A DNA stretch of 7,366 nucleotides from Pseudomonadota bacterium (lineage in GTDB: Bacteria > Pseudomonadota > Alphaproteobacteria > Parvibaculales > Parvibaculaceae): contig JAJXZC010000468.1 in assembly GCA_021780275.1 (NCBI GenBank), positions 1 through 7,366 on the forward strand, in the 5' to 3' direction. This document shows positions 1 through 7,366 of this stretch, in pieces (position 1 is the stretch's first letter; every line of letters starts with the position of its first letter). Made by a program: the position numbers and the translations under genes. The notes beneath the pieces were generated by a model, which had not been told where the DNA came from, made no database searches, and worked only from the letters and a program-made list of their open reading frames with translations.

Positions 1-367
1 GGGCATGTTCGAGGAAAGCGTCCTCGCCTTCCTTGAGACTGATCGAATTGACGATCGCCTTGCCCTGTACGCATTTGAGACCGGCCTCGATGATCGACCA
101 TTTCGAGCTGTCGATCATGACCGGCACGCGAGCAATGTCGGGCTCGGCAGCGATGAGGTTCAGGAAAGTGACCATGGCCTGCTCGCTGTCGAGCATGCCC
201 TCATCCATGTTGATGTCGATGATCTGGGCGCCATTGTCGACCTGCTGGCGGGCAACGGCCAGCGCCTCGTCGAAGCGGCCCTCGACGATCAGCTTTTTGA
301 ACTTCGCCGATCCGGTGACGTTGGTCCGTTCGCCGACATTGATGAAATTGGCAGAGGCGTTGGTCAT
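1..367 (-). CDS. metH: Methionine synthase, folate/B12 part (MetH modules 2-4), 5' portion only
   Basis: The first 122 codons of a gene that continues beyond the left edge. The protein opens [20 protein letters not shown], which is the start of the pterin-binding (methyltetrahydrofolate) module of cobalamin-dependent methionine synthase. Further family signatures follow: [16 protein letters not shown] (about residues 45-60), VMIDSSKW (83-90) and [13 protein letters not shown] (102-114). In the whole enzyme this module passes the methyl group from 5-methyl-THF to cobalamin; the B12-binding and reactivation modules would lie off the window. The ATG at 367 lies 22 bp after the stop of the homocysteine-binding gene, with a weak AAGAAG-type ribosome site, so the two are surely co-transcribed and together rebuild one MetH. 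The join falls in the natural linker between modules 1 and 2, so I read it as a real gene split and not a frameshift. A dihydropteroate synthase is the only related alternative, and the motifs favour MetH clearly. Confidence 0.95.
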   Translation of the reverse strand, partial: MTNASANFINVGERTNVTGSAKFKKLIVEGRFDEALAVARQQVDNGAQIIDINMDEGMLDSEQAMVTFLNLIAAEPDIARVPVMIDSSKWSIIEAGLKCVQGKAIVNSISLKEGEDAFLEHA

Positions 368-389
368 TTCACTTCTTTTCTGAGCAGGC

Positions 390-1451
390 TTACGGCGCGG
401 TGAAGGCTTCGAGACCGGAGAGGCGCAGGCGCGGCTCGACGGCAGGCGGCGTGCGCGGCTTCACGCCCTTCACCGCCTCGGCGATGGCGTGGATATGCGC
501 GGGCGTCGTGCCGCAGCAGCCGCCTACGATGTTGACGAGACCCGAGGTCGCGAACTCGCCCACGAGATGCGACATGTGCTCGGGGCTCTCGTCATATTCG
601 CCCATTTCGTTCGGCAAACCGGCATTGGGATGGGCGCTGACGCGCACATCGGACACGCGGGCAAGCGTGTCGATATGGGCGCGCATCTCCTTCGCGCCCA
701 GCGCACAGTTGAGGCCGATGGAAAGCGGCTTCACATGGGAAACCGAATTCCAGAAGGCTTCCGGCGTCTGGCCCGAGAGAAGACGGCCCGACATGTCGGT
801 GATCGTGCCCGAGATCATCACGGGCAGTTCGAAGCCAACTTCCTCGAAAACCTCATCGACAGCAAAGAGCGCCGCCTTGGCATTCAGCGTGTCGAAAATC
901 GTTTCGACAAGGATCGTGTCGGCACCGCCTTCAATGAGGCCGCGCGTCGCTTCCTTGTAGGCGTCGCGAAGCTGATCGAAGCTGATGTTGCGGAAGCCGG
1001 GATCGCTGACCTTGGGCGAGATCGAGGCGGTGCGGTTCGTCGGCCCGAGCACGCCCGCGACATAGCAGACGCGCCCCGGCGTCTCGCTCTCGGCGATGTC
1101 GGCGGCCTGACGCGCGATGCGGGCGCTTTCGACATTCATCTCGTAGGCGACCGACTCCAGATGGTAGTCGGCCTGCGCGATGGTGGTCGCGCTGAACGTA
1201 TTCGTTTCGGCAAAGTCCGCGCCCGCCCGGTAATAGGCGAGATGGATGTCGCGCAGAATGTCGGGACGCACGAGCGAGACAAGCTCGTTGTCGCCCTTGA
1301 GGTCCACCGGGTGATCCTTGAAGCGTTCGCCGCGGAAGTCCGCTTCCGTCAGCTTGTAGCCCTGGATCATGGTGCCCATGGCGCCGTCGAGCACGAGCAC
1401 GCGCTCGTTGATCTCCTGTTTCAGGCGGGCGATGCGTTCATCTCTGGTCAT
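390..1451 (-). CDS. metH: Methionine synthase, homocysteine-binding module as a separate protein (MetH module 1)
   Basis: A 353-residue homocysteine S-methyltransferase domain that binds homocysteine through zinc and presents it for methylation by the cobalamin subunit encoded next. Visible features are [10 protein letters not shown] near residue 21, [14 protein letters not shown] near 76-89, the first zinc cysteine in LNCALGA (C249) and the GGCC pair (C312, C313) in [11 protein letters not shown]. All three zinc ligands are therefore present. The protein ends in [13 protein letters not shown], matching the linker that leads into the pterin module in full-length MetH. I chose the ATG at 1451 because AAAGGA (1460-1465) lies 8 nt upstream. 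A GTG at 1472, overlapping the metF stop as GTGA, would add seven residues but has no ribosome site. It is third in the operon, 17 bp after metF. A betaine- or S-methylmethionine-type methyltransferase is possible by fold but unlikely given the downstream MetH gene. Confidence 0.95.
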   Translation of the reverse strand: MTRDERIARLKQEINERVLVLDGAMGTMIQGYKLTEADFRGERFKDHPVDLKGDNELVSLVRPDILRDIHLAYYRAGADFAETNTFSATTIAQADYHLESVAYEMNVESARIARQAADIAESETPGRVCYVAGVLGPTNRTASISPKVSDPGFRNISFDQLRDAYKEATRGLIEGGADTILVETIFDTLNAKAALFAVDEVFEEVGFELPVMISGTITDMSGRLLSGQTPEAFWNSVSHVKPLSIGLNCALGAKEMRAHIDTLARVSDVRVSAHPNAGLPNEMGEYDESPEHMSHLVGEFATSGLVNIVGGCCGTTPAHIHAIAEAVKGVKPRTPPAVEPRLRLSGLEAFTAP

Positions 1452-1468
1452 GGCGGCGGTCCTTTCTC

Positions 1469-2365
1469 TCACGCGACGGGAGCGGCCACGCGCTCGGGCC
1501 GGAGCCCGATCACATGACAGATCGCGAAGGTGAGATCGGCCTGGTTCAGCGTGTAAAAATGAAAGCGGTCAAAGCCATAGGCGCGCAGGCGGTTCACCTG
1601 CTCCGCCGCGACATAGGCCGCGATGAGCTTGCGCGTCTCGAGATCGTCGTCGAGACCAATATAATAGTCGTCGAGCCATTTCGGAATGCTGGCACCGCAG
1701 CGTTCGGCCATGCGCTTCGTGCCCTTGAAATTGGTCGTCGGCATGATGCCGGGCACGATCGGGACTTCGATGCCTGCGTGCCGCACCGCTTCGAGAAAAC
1801 GCGCATGGCGCTCCGTGTCGAAGGCGAATTGCGTGATGGCGCGCGTTGCGCCCGCATCGACCTTGCGCTTGAGAAGCTCGATATCCGCCTCGAAGGACGG
1901 CGATTCCGGGTGGCCTTCGGGATAGGCGCTGACGCTGACCTCGAAGCCAGCGATCTGTTTGATGCCCGCAATGAGCTCCGGCGTCGACTGATAGCCTTGC
2001 GGATGAGGCTGGTAGGCGGCGCCCAGTTCAGGCATATCGCCCCTGAGCGCCACGATATGGCGCACGCCCGCCTCCCAATAGGAGCGGATGACGTCGTTCA
2101 CTTCATCACGGCTCGCGCCGACGCAGGTGAGGTGAGCCGCAGGCGTCAGCGTCGTTTCCTGCACGATGCGCTTCACCGTCGCATGGGTGCGCTCGCGTGT
2201 GGAGCCTCCTGCACCATAGGTCACGGACACGAATTCCGGGCGCAACGGCTCAAGGCGGCGAATGGCGCGCCACAGGTTCTCTTCCATCTCCGGCGTCCGG
2301 GGCGGAAAGAATTCGAAGGAAACGCTGGTCCGCGCCGCCTCTGCCTTTGTGTTCTGTCCGCTCAT
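1469..2365 (-). CDS. metF: 5,10-methylenetetrahydrofolate reductase
   Basis: A 298-residue FAD enzyme that reduces 5,10-methylene-THF to 5-methyl-THF, the methyl donor for the two MetH genes downstream. It is a single TIM barrel of normal bacterial length with no C-terminal regulatory domain. Family motifs run in order: FEFFPP (E18, the catalytic glutamate), [15 protein letters not shown] (46-60), HLTCVG (78-83), ALRGDMP (106-112, D110 near the flavin), YPEGHPES (148-155), TQFAFD (178-183, folate-contacting glutamine Q179), PGIMP (205-209) and FHFYTLN (268-274). The start codon overlaps the stop of the preceding regulator gene as ATGA, and GGGGG (2373-2377) lies 7 nt upstream, so translation is likely coupled. 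Nothing is missing or truncated. It probably shares the promoter and operator upstream of the regulator gene. Confidence 0.98.
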   Translation of the reverse strand: MSGQNTKAEAARTSVSFEFFPPRTPEMEENLWRAIRRLEPLRPEFVSVTYGAGGSTRERTHATVKRIVQETTLTPAAHLTCVGASRDEVNDVIRSYWEAGVRHIVALRGDMPELGAAYQPHPQGYQSTPELIAGIKQIAGFEVSVSAYPEGHPESPSFEADIELLKRKVDAGATRAITQFAFDTERHARFLEAVRHAGIEVPIVPGIMPTTNFKGTKRMAERCGASIPKWLDDYYIGLDDDLETRKLIAAYVAAEQVNRLRAYGFDRFHFYTLNQADLTFAICHVIGLRPERVAAPVA

Positions 2366-3363
2366 GCCTTTACCCCCGCCAATTGACCGCCCGTCGCGTT
2401 GCGCGCGCGGCCCACGCCAGTTTTGTGTTTATCGGCCGCGTAGATCACGACCGTGAGTTTCGCTTCCTCGCCGCCTTCTGGCGGCATGTCGCGCACTTCC
2501 TTCACTTCGAGGCCAGCCTGAGCAAGCCAGCCTCGAACCTCTTCCTCGGTGAATCCGAGGCGGCGATGCGCCTGCTCCTCGCGAAGGAAGTCGAGTTCAT
2601 GAGGCGCAAAATCCGCGATCAGCAAACGCCCGCCGGGCTTGAGCACGCGGGCGGCCTCCGCGACGGCCGCCGCCGGATCGTCGAGATAATGGAGCACCTG
2701 ATGCAGGGTCACCAGATCGGCAGTCTCGTCCTGTAGCGGCAGATCGTAGAGATCGCCCTGCCGCACCGAGCAGTGATCGACGCCCGCCTGTTCGAGATGC
2801 GTGCGCGCCAGCCCGAGCATTTCGGGGCTCAGGTCGATGCCGATGCCCGTTTCAGCCCCGGCGCCGATGAGTTCGAGAATCCGGCCCGTGCCGGTCCCCA
2901 GGTCGACCAGTGTTCCCGTCCGATGGACCGAGGCAAGTTCAAGCAGCGCCTCCTCGACCTTCGCTTCCGGCACATGGAGAGACCGGATCCGGTTCCACTG
3001 TTCGGCATTGGCGCTGAAGAAGGCTCCGGCTCGTTCGGCGCGAAGTGTGCGGACAGCTTCCAGCCGCTCCATGTCCCGCGCCACCGTCGGATCGCCGGCA
3101 GGCACAAGGCCGGTGAGGAGCGCCGCAAGACGTGCGCCCTGCCCCTCGCGTGCCCGGCGATAGAAGACCCAGCTCCCCTCGCGGAAGCGATCCAGCAGGC
3201 CCGCCTCGCACATCAGCTTCAGGTGGCGGCTGACCCTGGGCTGGCTCTGGCGGAGGATCTGGGTGAGCTCGGTGACGGTGAGTTCGCTCTTGGCCAGGAT
3301 GGCGAGCAGGCGCAGCCGGGTTGGCTCTCCCGCCGCTCTCAAACCTGTCAGAAGCTCTTCCAT
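2362..3363 (-). CDS. ArsR-family regulator fused to a SAM-dependent methyltransferase domain
   Basis: A 333-residue two-domain protein. Residues 1 to about 90 form an ArsR/SmtB winged helix: EPTRLRLLAIL, then TVTELTQILRQSQPRVSRHLKLMCEAGLL (30-57) with the recognition helix, and a wing at REGSWVFYRR. The metal-binding ELCVCD motif of arsenic sensors is replaced by ELTVTEL without cysteines, so metal sensing at that site is unlikely. Residues 100-310 form a class I methyltransferase: LVDLGTGTGR (152-161, SAM loop), GIGIDLSPEM (173-182, acidic D177 at the ribose position), GDLYDLPL (203-210) and LKPGGRLLIADF (241-252). Only two cysteines are present (C52, C198), which argues against an ArsM-type arsenite methylase. 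It leads the metF-metH operon, with a palindrome over its promoter. Members of the ArsR family called SahR control SAM-cycle genes and respond to S-adenosylhomocysteine. I infer a comparable role here, perhaps with the methyltransferase fold as the SAM/SAH sensor; whether it methylates anything is unknown. Confidence 0.93.
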   Translation of the reverse strand: MEELLTGLRAAGEPTRLRLLAILAKSELTVTELTQILRQSQPRVSRHLKLMCEAGLLDRFREGSWVFYRRAREGQGARLAALLTGLVPAGDPTVARDMERLEAVRTLRAERAGAFFSANAEQWNRIRSLHVPEAKVEEALLELASVHRTGTLVDLGTGTGRILELIGAGAETGIGIDLSPEMLGLARTHLEQAGVDHCSVRQGDLYDLPLQDETADLVTLHQVLHYLDDPAAAVAEAARVLKPGGRLLIADFAPHELDFLREEQAHRRLGFTEEEVRGWLAQAGLEVKEVRDMPPEGGEEAKLTVVIYAADKHKTGVGRARNATGGQLAGVKA

Positions 3364-3392
3364 GCCGCGTCACCACCGATGAATTTCGAGAC

Positions 3393-3421
3393 TATATAAA
3401 CATATCTTTATGTGTTCTCAA
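3393..3421 (-). promoter_or_regulatory. Promoter of the regulator-metF-metH operon
   Basis: Read on the minus strand, TTGAGA (3421-3416) is followed by a 17-bp spacer and TATATA (3398-3393). This is a close match to the housekeeping sigma consensus with ideal spacing. Transcription would start about 7 nt downstream, near 3386, giving a leader of roughly 23 nt before the ATG at 3363. That is too short for a riboswitch, so control is more likely by protein. It is an AT-rich patch in otherwise GC-rich DNA. Confidence 0.7.
3394..3413. promoter_or_regulatory. Palindromic operator over the operon promoter
   Basis: The 20-mer ATATAAACATATCTTTATGT matches its own reverse complement at 16 of 20 positions, and its central 16 bases at 14 of 16. 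The dyad covers most of the -35/-10 spacer and almost all of the -10 box of the promoter for the ArsR-methyltransferase gene. AT-rich dyads of this kind are typical of winged-helix dimers of the ArsR family. Placement on the -10 implies repression, and because the regulator is the first gene it implies self-repression. That this protein binds the site is inferred. Confidence 0.65.
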
Positions 3422-3590
3422 CACCAAAACGCGCCGCTTCGCACCGCATCATTTCGGCAACACAGGTGAGCCAACTATTCTGTGGTAACGGGGGGTTAGC
3501 TGGTTAACGAAGATTCACTGTGATAATTAAAGTGCCACATGAGAATGTCTGCCTATGCCGCACACCTGAGGCGACGGCGTTCATGAGGTG

Positions 3591-3607
3591 TTAAGCGGAA
3601 TGCTTAA
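3591..3607. repeat. Perfect inverted repeat TTAAGC-5-GCTTAA
   Basis: Two 6-bp arms (3591-3596 and 3602-3607) are separated by GGAAT and followed on the plus strand by TATTTTAAT. It may be an operator for an unknown regulator or a weak hairpin. The stem is AT-rich and short, so terminator activity on its own is doubtful. It lies about 150 bp upstream of mlaA. Confidence 0.45.
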
Positions 3608-3657
3608 TATTTTAATCGGACATTGGAACCGGGCTGCGGCAACAGAGATTTAACCCA

Positions 3658-3731
3658 AGCCTGCAAGCGTCCTGACGCCGAGGCTTTAAGCCCGGTGAAT
3701 GCAGGGCTGTTGCAAGCGAGCGGGCTGCTCG
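3658..3731 (+). promoter_or_regulatory. Possible structured mRNA leader of mlaA
   Basis: Arms AGCCTGCA (3658-3665) and TGCAGGGCT (3700-3708) can pair with one bulged G. They enclose two small hairpins, GCGT-CCTG-ACGC (3667-3678) and GGCT-TTA-AGCC (3682-3692), giving a three-way junction. A further hairpin CGAGC-GGGCT-GCTCG (3717-3731) sits just before the purine-rich ribosome site. This requires transcription to begin upstream of 3658. GC-rich sequence yields such pairings by chance, and I recognise no known riboswitch class. Confidence 0.25.
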
Positions 3732-3753
3732 TGCCGAAAAAAGAAGTGGGGAT

Positions 3754-4575
3754 ATGATGACGGTACTCGCGAGGATGGCGAACGCAGGCACCAAGACGGC
3801 ATGCATCATGTTGGCTTTCGCGCTCGCAGGCTGCGCAACGCGTCCCGATGCTTCGAACCCGGCAGCGGTGAAGGCTTACGAAGAGACCAACGATCCCATC
3901 GAGCCGCTGAACCGCTACTTCTTCGAGGTCAATCGCTTCCTCGACATCATCATCCTCAAGCCTGTGGCGACCTGGTATCAGGGCGTCGTGCCGGATCCGG
4001 CGCGCGACGGCGTTCGCCACTTCATGGACAATCTGGACTCGCCGGTCATCCTCGCCAACGACTCGCTTCAGGGCGAATGGGACCGCGCGGGCACGACCGC
4101 CTCGCGCTTCGGCATCAACACCACCATCGGCGTTCTCGGCCTCTTCGATCCGGCGACCGGCATGGGCTATCCGAAGCATGACGAAGACTTCGGCCAGACG
4201 CTCGCGACCTGGAACACGCCGGAAGGCCCCTATCTCTTCCTGCCGATCCTTGGGCCCAAGCCGCCCCGCGACCTGGCCGGCTATGCGGTGGACCAGTTCT
4301 TCGACCCGCTCACCTATATCTACTGGAATGGTCCGTACACCGTTCCCGTCGCGCGCTTCGTCGTGAACGGCGTCGACGTCCGGTCGCGCAACCTCAAGAC
4401 GCTCGATCAGATTGAACGCACGTCGGTCGACTACTACGCCACGATCCGCAGCCTCTATCGCCAGACGCGCGCCAACGAGATTGCCAACGGCAATGTATCG
4501 AACGAGAAGCTTCCCGACATCGAGAACCTAAATTTCGACACAAACGAACCGCAGTCTGTCGCTCCTGCTAAATAA
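3754..4575 (+). CDS. mlaA: Outer-membrane lipoprotein MlaA (VacJ)
   Basis: A 273-residue lipoprotein of the MlaA/VacJ family, which removes misplaced phospholipids from the outer leaflet of the outer membrane and hands them to MlaC. The N-terminus has a basic and hydrophobic signal ending in the lipobox LAGC, with C27 as the lipidated residue. The next residue is Ala rather than Asp, consistent with outer-membrane sorting. Family signatures are NDPIEPLNRYFFEVNRFLD (46-64), NLDSPVILANDSLQG (93-107), RFGINTTIGVLGLFDPA (118-134), GQTLATWNTPEGPYLFLPILGP (147-168) and a DLAGYAVDQFFDP segment (173-185). GTGGGG lies just upstream; a second ATG follows directly at 3757 and either could be used. The last 25 or so residues are a polar, probably disordered tail. 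It lies 74 bp before mlaC and is divergent from the methionine operon. The mlaFEDB inner-membrane transporter genes are not in the window. Confidence 0.96.
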   Translation: MMTVLARMANAGTKTACIMLAFALAGCATRPDASNPAAVKAYEETNDPIEPLNRYFFEVNRFLDIIILKPVATWYQGVVPDPARDGVRHFMDNLDSPVILANDSLQGEWDRAGTTASRFGINTTIGVLGLFDPATGMGYPKHDEDFGQTLATWNTPEGPYLFLPILGPKPPRDLAGYAVDQFFDPLTYIYWNGPYTVPVARFVVNGVDVRSRNLKTLDQIERTSVDYYATIRSLYRQTRANEIANGNVSNEKLPDIENLNFDTNEPQSVAPAK

Positions 4576-4597
4576 GAGCGATGCCGCCGTTCGGTAT

Positions 4598-4611
4598 TGG
4601 CGTTGACGCCA
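4598..4611. repeat. Short hairpin between mlaA and mlaC
   Basis: TGGCG-TTGA-CGCCA is a perfect 5-bp stem with a 4-nt loop in the 74-bp spacer. It has no T-run after it, so it is not a terminator. It could protect or separate the two cistrons in the transcript, or be chance. Confidence 0.3.
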
Positions 4612-4649
4612 CAATTTAGCTTCGCGTTTCGTCTGCAGGAGACCAGGCC

Positions 4650-5327
4650 ATGAGCCCCCTTAACTTCATGCGATCCGCAGTCGCACCGGTTGCGTTCTGC
4701 GTCGCTCTTCTTACGTCCGTCGTCGGATCGCTTCCAGCTCAAGCTGCAAACGCCGACCCCGCCGCCGAGGCGTGGGTGTCGAATGTTTCCCAGCAGGCCA
4801 TCAAGATCATCAGCGACAAGAGCCTCGACCGCACCGGTCGGGAAGCGCAGTTCGCCGCTCTTCTCGATACCAATGCCGACATGCAGCGCATCGCCGCCTT
4901 CTGCCTCGGCCAGTTCCTGCGCACACCCTCGCCCGATCAGAAGAACGAATACATCAAGCTCTTCGACAACTTCGTGGTGAAGGTCTATGTGACCCGCCTG
5001 TCGGACTATCATGACGAAAAGCTCGTCATCACCGGTTCGCAGCTCAAGGGCGACACTCAGGCGCTGGTGCAGAGCCAGATCAACTTCACCAATGGTCGCG
5101 AGCCGGTGAAGGTCACGTGGTGGCTGCTGAAGAAGGATGGCGGCTACAAGCTCTTCGACGTCAATGTCGTCGGCGTCTGGCTTGCCCAGGAGCAGCGCTC
5201 CGCCTTCACATCCGTCATCAACAATCACAATGGCGACTTCGGCGCGCTTCTCGATCACCTGAAGCAGCAGATCGCCGATGCCGAGAACGGCAAGCTTCCC
5301 ACGACGGCGGCGACCACGGCGCAGTAA
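4650..5327 (+). CDS. mlaC: Periplasmic phospholipid-binding protein MlaC (Ttg2D/toluene-tolerance family)
   Basis: A 225-residue secreted protein. It starts with a Sec signal (hydrophobic stretch about residues 11-27) ending in AQA, with predicted cleavage after A32. The rest matches the MlaC/Ttg2D fold, which carries a phospholipid across the periplasm between MlaA and the MlaFEDB transporter. Recognisable stretches are MQRIAAFCLGQFLRT (78-92), QKNEYIKLFDNFVVKVYVTRL (97-117), the strand pair VKVTWWLLKKDGGYKLFDVNVVGVWLAQ (153-180) and RSAFTSVINNHNGDFGALLDHL (183-204). AGGAG (4637-4641) lies 8 nt upstream of the ATG, a strong ribosome site. It lies directly after mlaA on the same strand, which supports the Mla assignment over HpnM, the related protein of hopanoid clusters. 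A low-complexity Thr/Ala tail ends the protein, followed by a strong terminator. Confidence 0.93.
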   Translation: MSPLNFMRSAVAPVAFCVALLTSVVGSLPAQAANADPAAEAWVSNVSQQAIKIISDKSLDRTGREAQFAALLDTNADMQRIAAFCLGQFLRTPSPDQKNEYIKLFDNFVVKVYVTRLSDYHDEKLVITGSQLKGDTQALVQSQINFTNGREPVKVTWWLLKKDGGYKLFDVNVVGVWLAQEQRSAFTSVINNHNGDFGALLDHLKQQIADAENGKLPTTAATTAQ

Positions 5328-5347
5328 GCGCCCAAGCGGTTCAAAGC

Positions 5348-5388
5348 AAAACGGCGCAGGAAGAAATTCCCGCGCCGTTTTTGTTTTT
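5348..5388 (+). terminator. Intrinsic terminator of mlaA-mlaC, probably bidirectional
   Basis: Ten-base arms AAAACGGCGC (5348-5357) and GCGCCGTTTT (5372-5381) pair perfectly. After one A/C mismatch, GGAA pairs with TTCC around a GAAA tetraloop (5363-5366). A T-rich tail (TTTTTGTTTTT) follows on the plus strand. The opposite strand also reads a TTTTGCTTT tail, so the same hairpin can stop ettA transcription arriving from the right. Confidence 0.92.
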
Positions 5389-5401
5389 GAGGCAGAAAGG
5401 A

Positions 5402-7057
<1,656 letters not shown>

Positions 7058-7094
7058 GCGTCGTCGCTCTCGATTTCGGAGAAAGATGTGGCTT

Positions 7095-7123
7095 CTTCTA
7101 GCCGATCAGGGGGTGGCGGGCAA
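7095..7123 (-). promoter_or_regulatory. Possible ettA promoter, Caulobacter-type
   Basis: On the minus strand TTGCCCG (7123-7117), a 14-bp spacer and GCTAGAAG (7102-7095) resemble the Caulobacter housekeeping consensus TTGACGS-N10-14-GCTANAWC. The -10 part matches 7 of 8 positions and the -35 part is poorer. The predicted start near 7088 would give a leader of about 30 nt before the ettA ATG. Confidence 0.4.
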
Positions 7124-7127
7124 TGAC

Positions 7128-7143
7128 GGGGCGGCAATGCCCC
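7128..7143. repeat. Small hairpin with GCAA loop upstream of ettA
   Basis: GGGGCG-GCAA-TGCCCC forms a 6-bp stem (one G-T pair) closed by a GNRA-type loop. It lies just upstream of the proposed ettA promoter and has no T-run, so it is unlikely to be a terminator. No other structure stands out in the 214-bp spacer 7058-7271, apart from a lone TATGAT (7216-7221) that could be a plus-strand -10 box. Confidence 0.3.
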
Positions 7144-7271
7144 AGCCCCTCGGGCCACCTGTTTTCGCGGCATATCGCACCCATATTGATGATAGGCCGA
7201 ACCGGGTGGCGCTTGTATGATCCGCGCGGGGCGGAGCGGGCGCGGGAATTGCGCGGAGTGAAGGCACAAAG

Positions 7272-7366
7272 ATGACAGCGCCAATGAGCTTTCAGATCGG
7301 GGACGAGCGCCGCTACGTTCTGGCGGCCATGATCCTGACTGGCCTTGCCCTTCTCGGTGTGCTCCA
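7272..7366 (+). CDS. N-terminus of an unidentified membrane protein
   Basis: The first 31 codons of a gene that runs off the right edge. AAGG lies 7 nt upstream of the ATG at 7272; a second in-frame ATG at 7284 is possible. The peptide begins MTAPMSFQIGDERRYV and then enters an uncharged stretch (AAMILTGLALLGVL) that reads as the start of a transmembrane helix or an uncleaved signal anchor, with basic residues before it, favouring an N-in orientation. It is divergent from ettA across a 214-bp spacer. I do not recognise the family from this fragment. Confidence 0.6.
   Translation, partial: MTAPMSFQIGDERRYVLAAMILTGLALLGVL

Larger units (their letters stand above)
3422..3753. other. Divergent intergenic region between the methionine operon and mlaA
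   Basis: About 330 bp with no convincing gene. It holds a possible extended -10 on the plus strand, TG-N-GATAAT at 3519-3527, with no good -35 partner, and a single GANTC site (3512-3516) of the type methylated by CcrM in alphaproteobacteria. It also holds a 15-codon ORF (3539-3586), an inverted repeat at 3591-3607, a group of nested dyads at 3658-3731, and the octamer TGCAAGCG repeated at 3662-3669 and 3711-3718. The plus-strand promoter for mlaA must lie here, but I cannot fix its position. Confidence 0.6.

Noticed and set aside
489..2386. Two long plus-strand open frames (342 and 290 codons) placed head to tail
   Set aside because: They are antisense to metH module 1 and metF, both clearly identified by catalytic motifs. 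The plus-strand products have no recognisable domains.
3491..3616. CtrA-type binding sites (TTAA-N7-TTAA)
   Set aside because: TTAG/TTAAC and TTAA/TTAA pairs occur here, but their spacing is 4 rather than 7, so they do not fit the consensus.
3364..3753. SAM or SAH riboswitch controlling the methionine operon
   Set aside because: The predicted transcript leader before the regulator gene is only about 23 nt, and I could not recognise any SAM-I, SAM-II or SAH riboswitch core on the minus strand. The palindrome over the promoter explains control more simply.
3604..4179. A 191-codon minus-strand frame opposite mlaA
   Set aside because: The mlaA frame has a lipobox and full family motifs. The antisense product is Arg/Glu-rich without domain signatures.
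7186..7221. Plus-strand promoter TTGATG ... TATGAT before the right-edge gene
   Set aside because: The spacer between the two boxes is 24 bp, too long for a normal sigma factor, so only the -10-like box is worth noting.

Overview
The window looks like chromosomal, GC-rich alphaproteobacterial DNA, probably from the Hyphomicrobiales/Parvibaculales side of the class; the species cannot be named from sequence alone. The signs are a methionine synthase split into separate homocysteine and folate/B12 genes, an ArsR-methyltransferase fusion directly upstream of metF, a stand-alone mlaA-mlaC pair, and a Caulobacter-type promoter match upstream of ettA. I see no insertion sequences, phage genes, CRISPR arrays, tRNAs or rRNAs. 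Gene content reads as core metabolism and cell-envelope maintenance.

Left block (1-3421, minus strand): a tight methionine/SAM-cycle operon transcribed right to left. It begins with an ArsR-type DNA-binding domain fused to a SAM-dependent methyltransferase domain. metF follows, sharing an ATGA overlap. Next comes the homocysteine-binding module of MetH as its own 353-aa gene, and then the start of a second MetH gene opening exactly at the pterin-binding domain and running off the left edge. MetF makes 5-methyl-THF and the two MetH pieces use it to remethylate homocysteine. The first gene is the obvious candidate regulator. A near-consensus promoter (TTGAGA, 17 bp, TATATA) upstream of it is covered by a 20-bp imperfect palindrome, the expected layout for repression, including self-repression.

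Middle block (3422-5388, plus strand): about 330 bp of non-coding DNA with several dyads, then mlaA (outer-membrane lipoprotein) and mlaC (periplasmic phospholipid carrier), two parts of the retrograde phospholipid transport system. The pair ends at a strong intrinsic terminator with a GAAA loop that probably serves both converging transcription units.

Right block (5402-7366): ettA, an ABC-F translation factor, on the minus strand with a plausible promoter upstream, then the first 31 codons of an unidentified plus-strand membrane protein.

The most noteworthy item is the ArsR-methyltransferase fusion with its palindromic operator. It suggests a SAM/SAH-sensing switch in which a methyltransferase fold may act as the ligand sensor. 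The other genes are ordinary. I found no convincing wholly new system.
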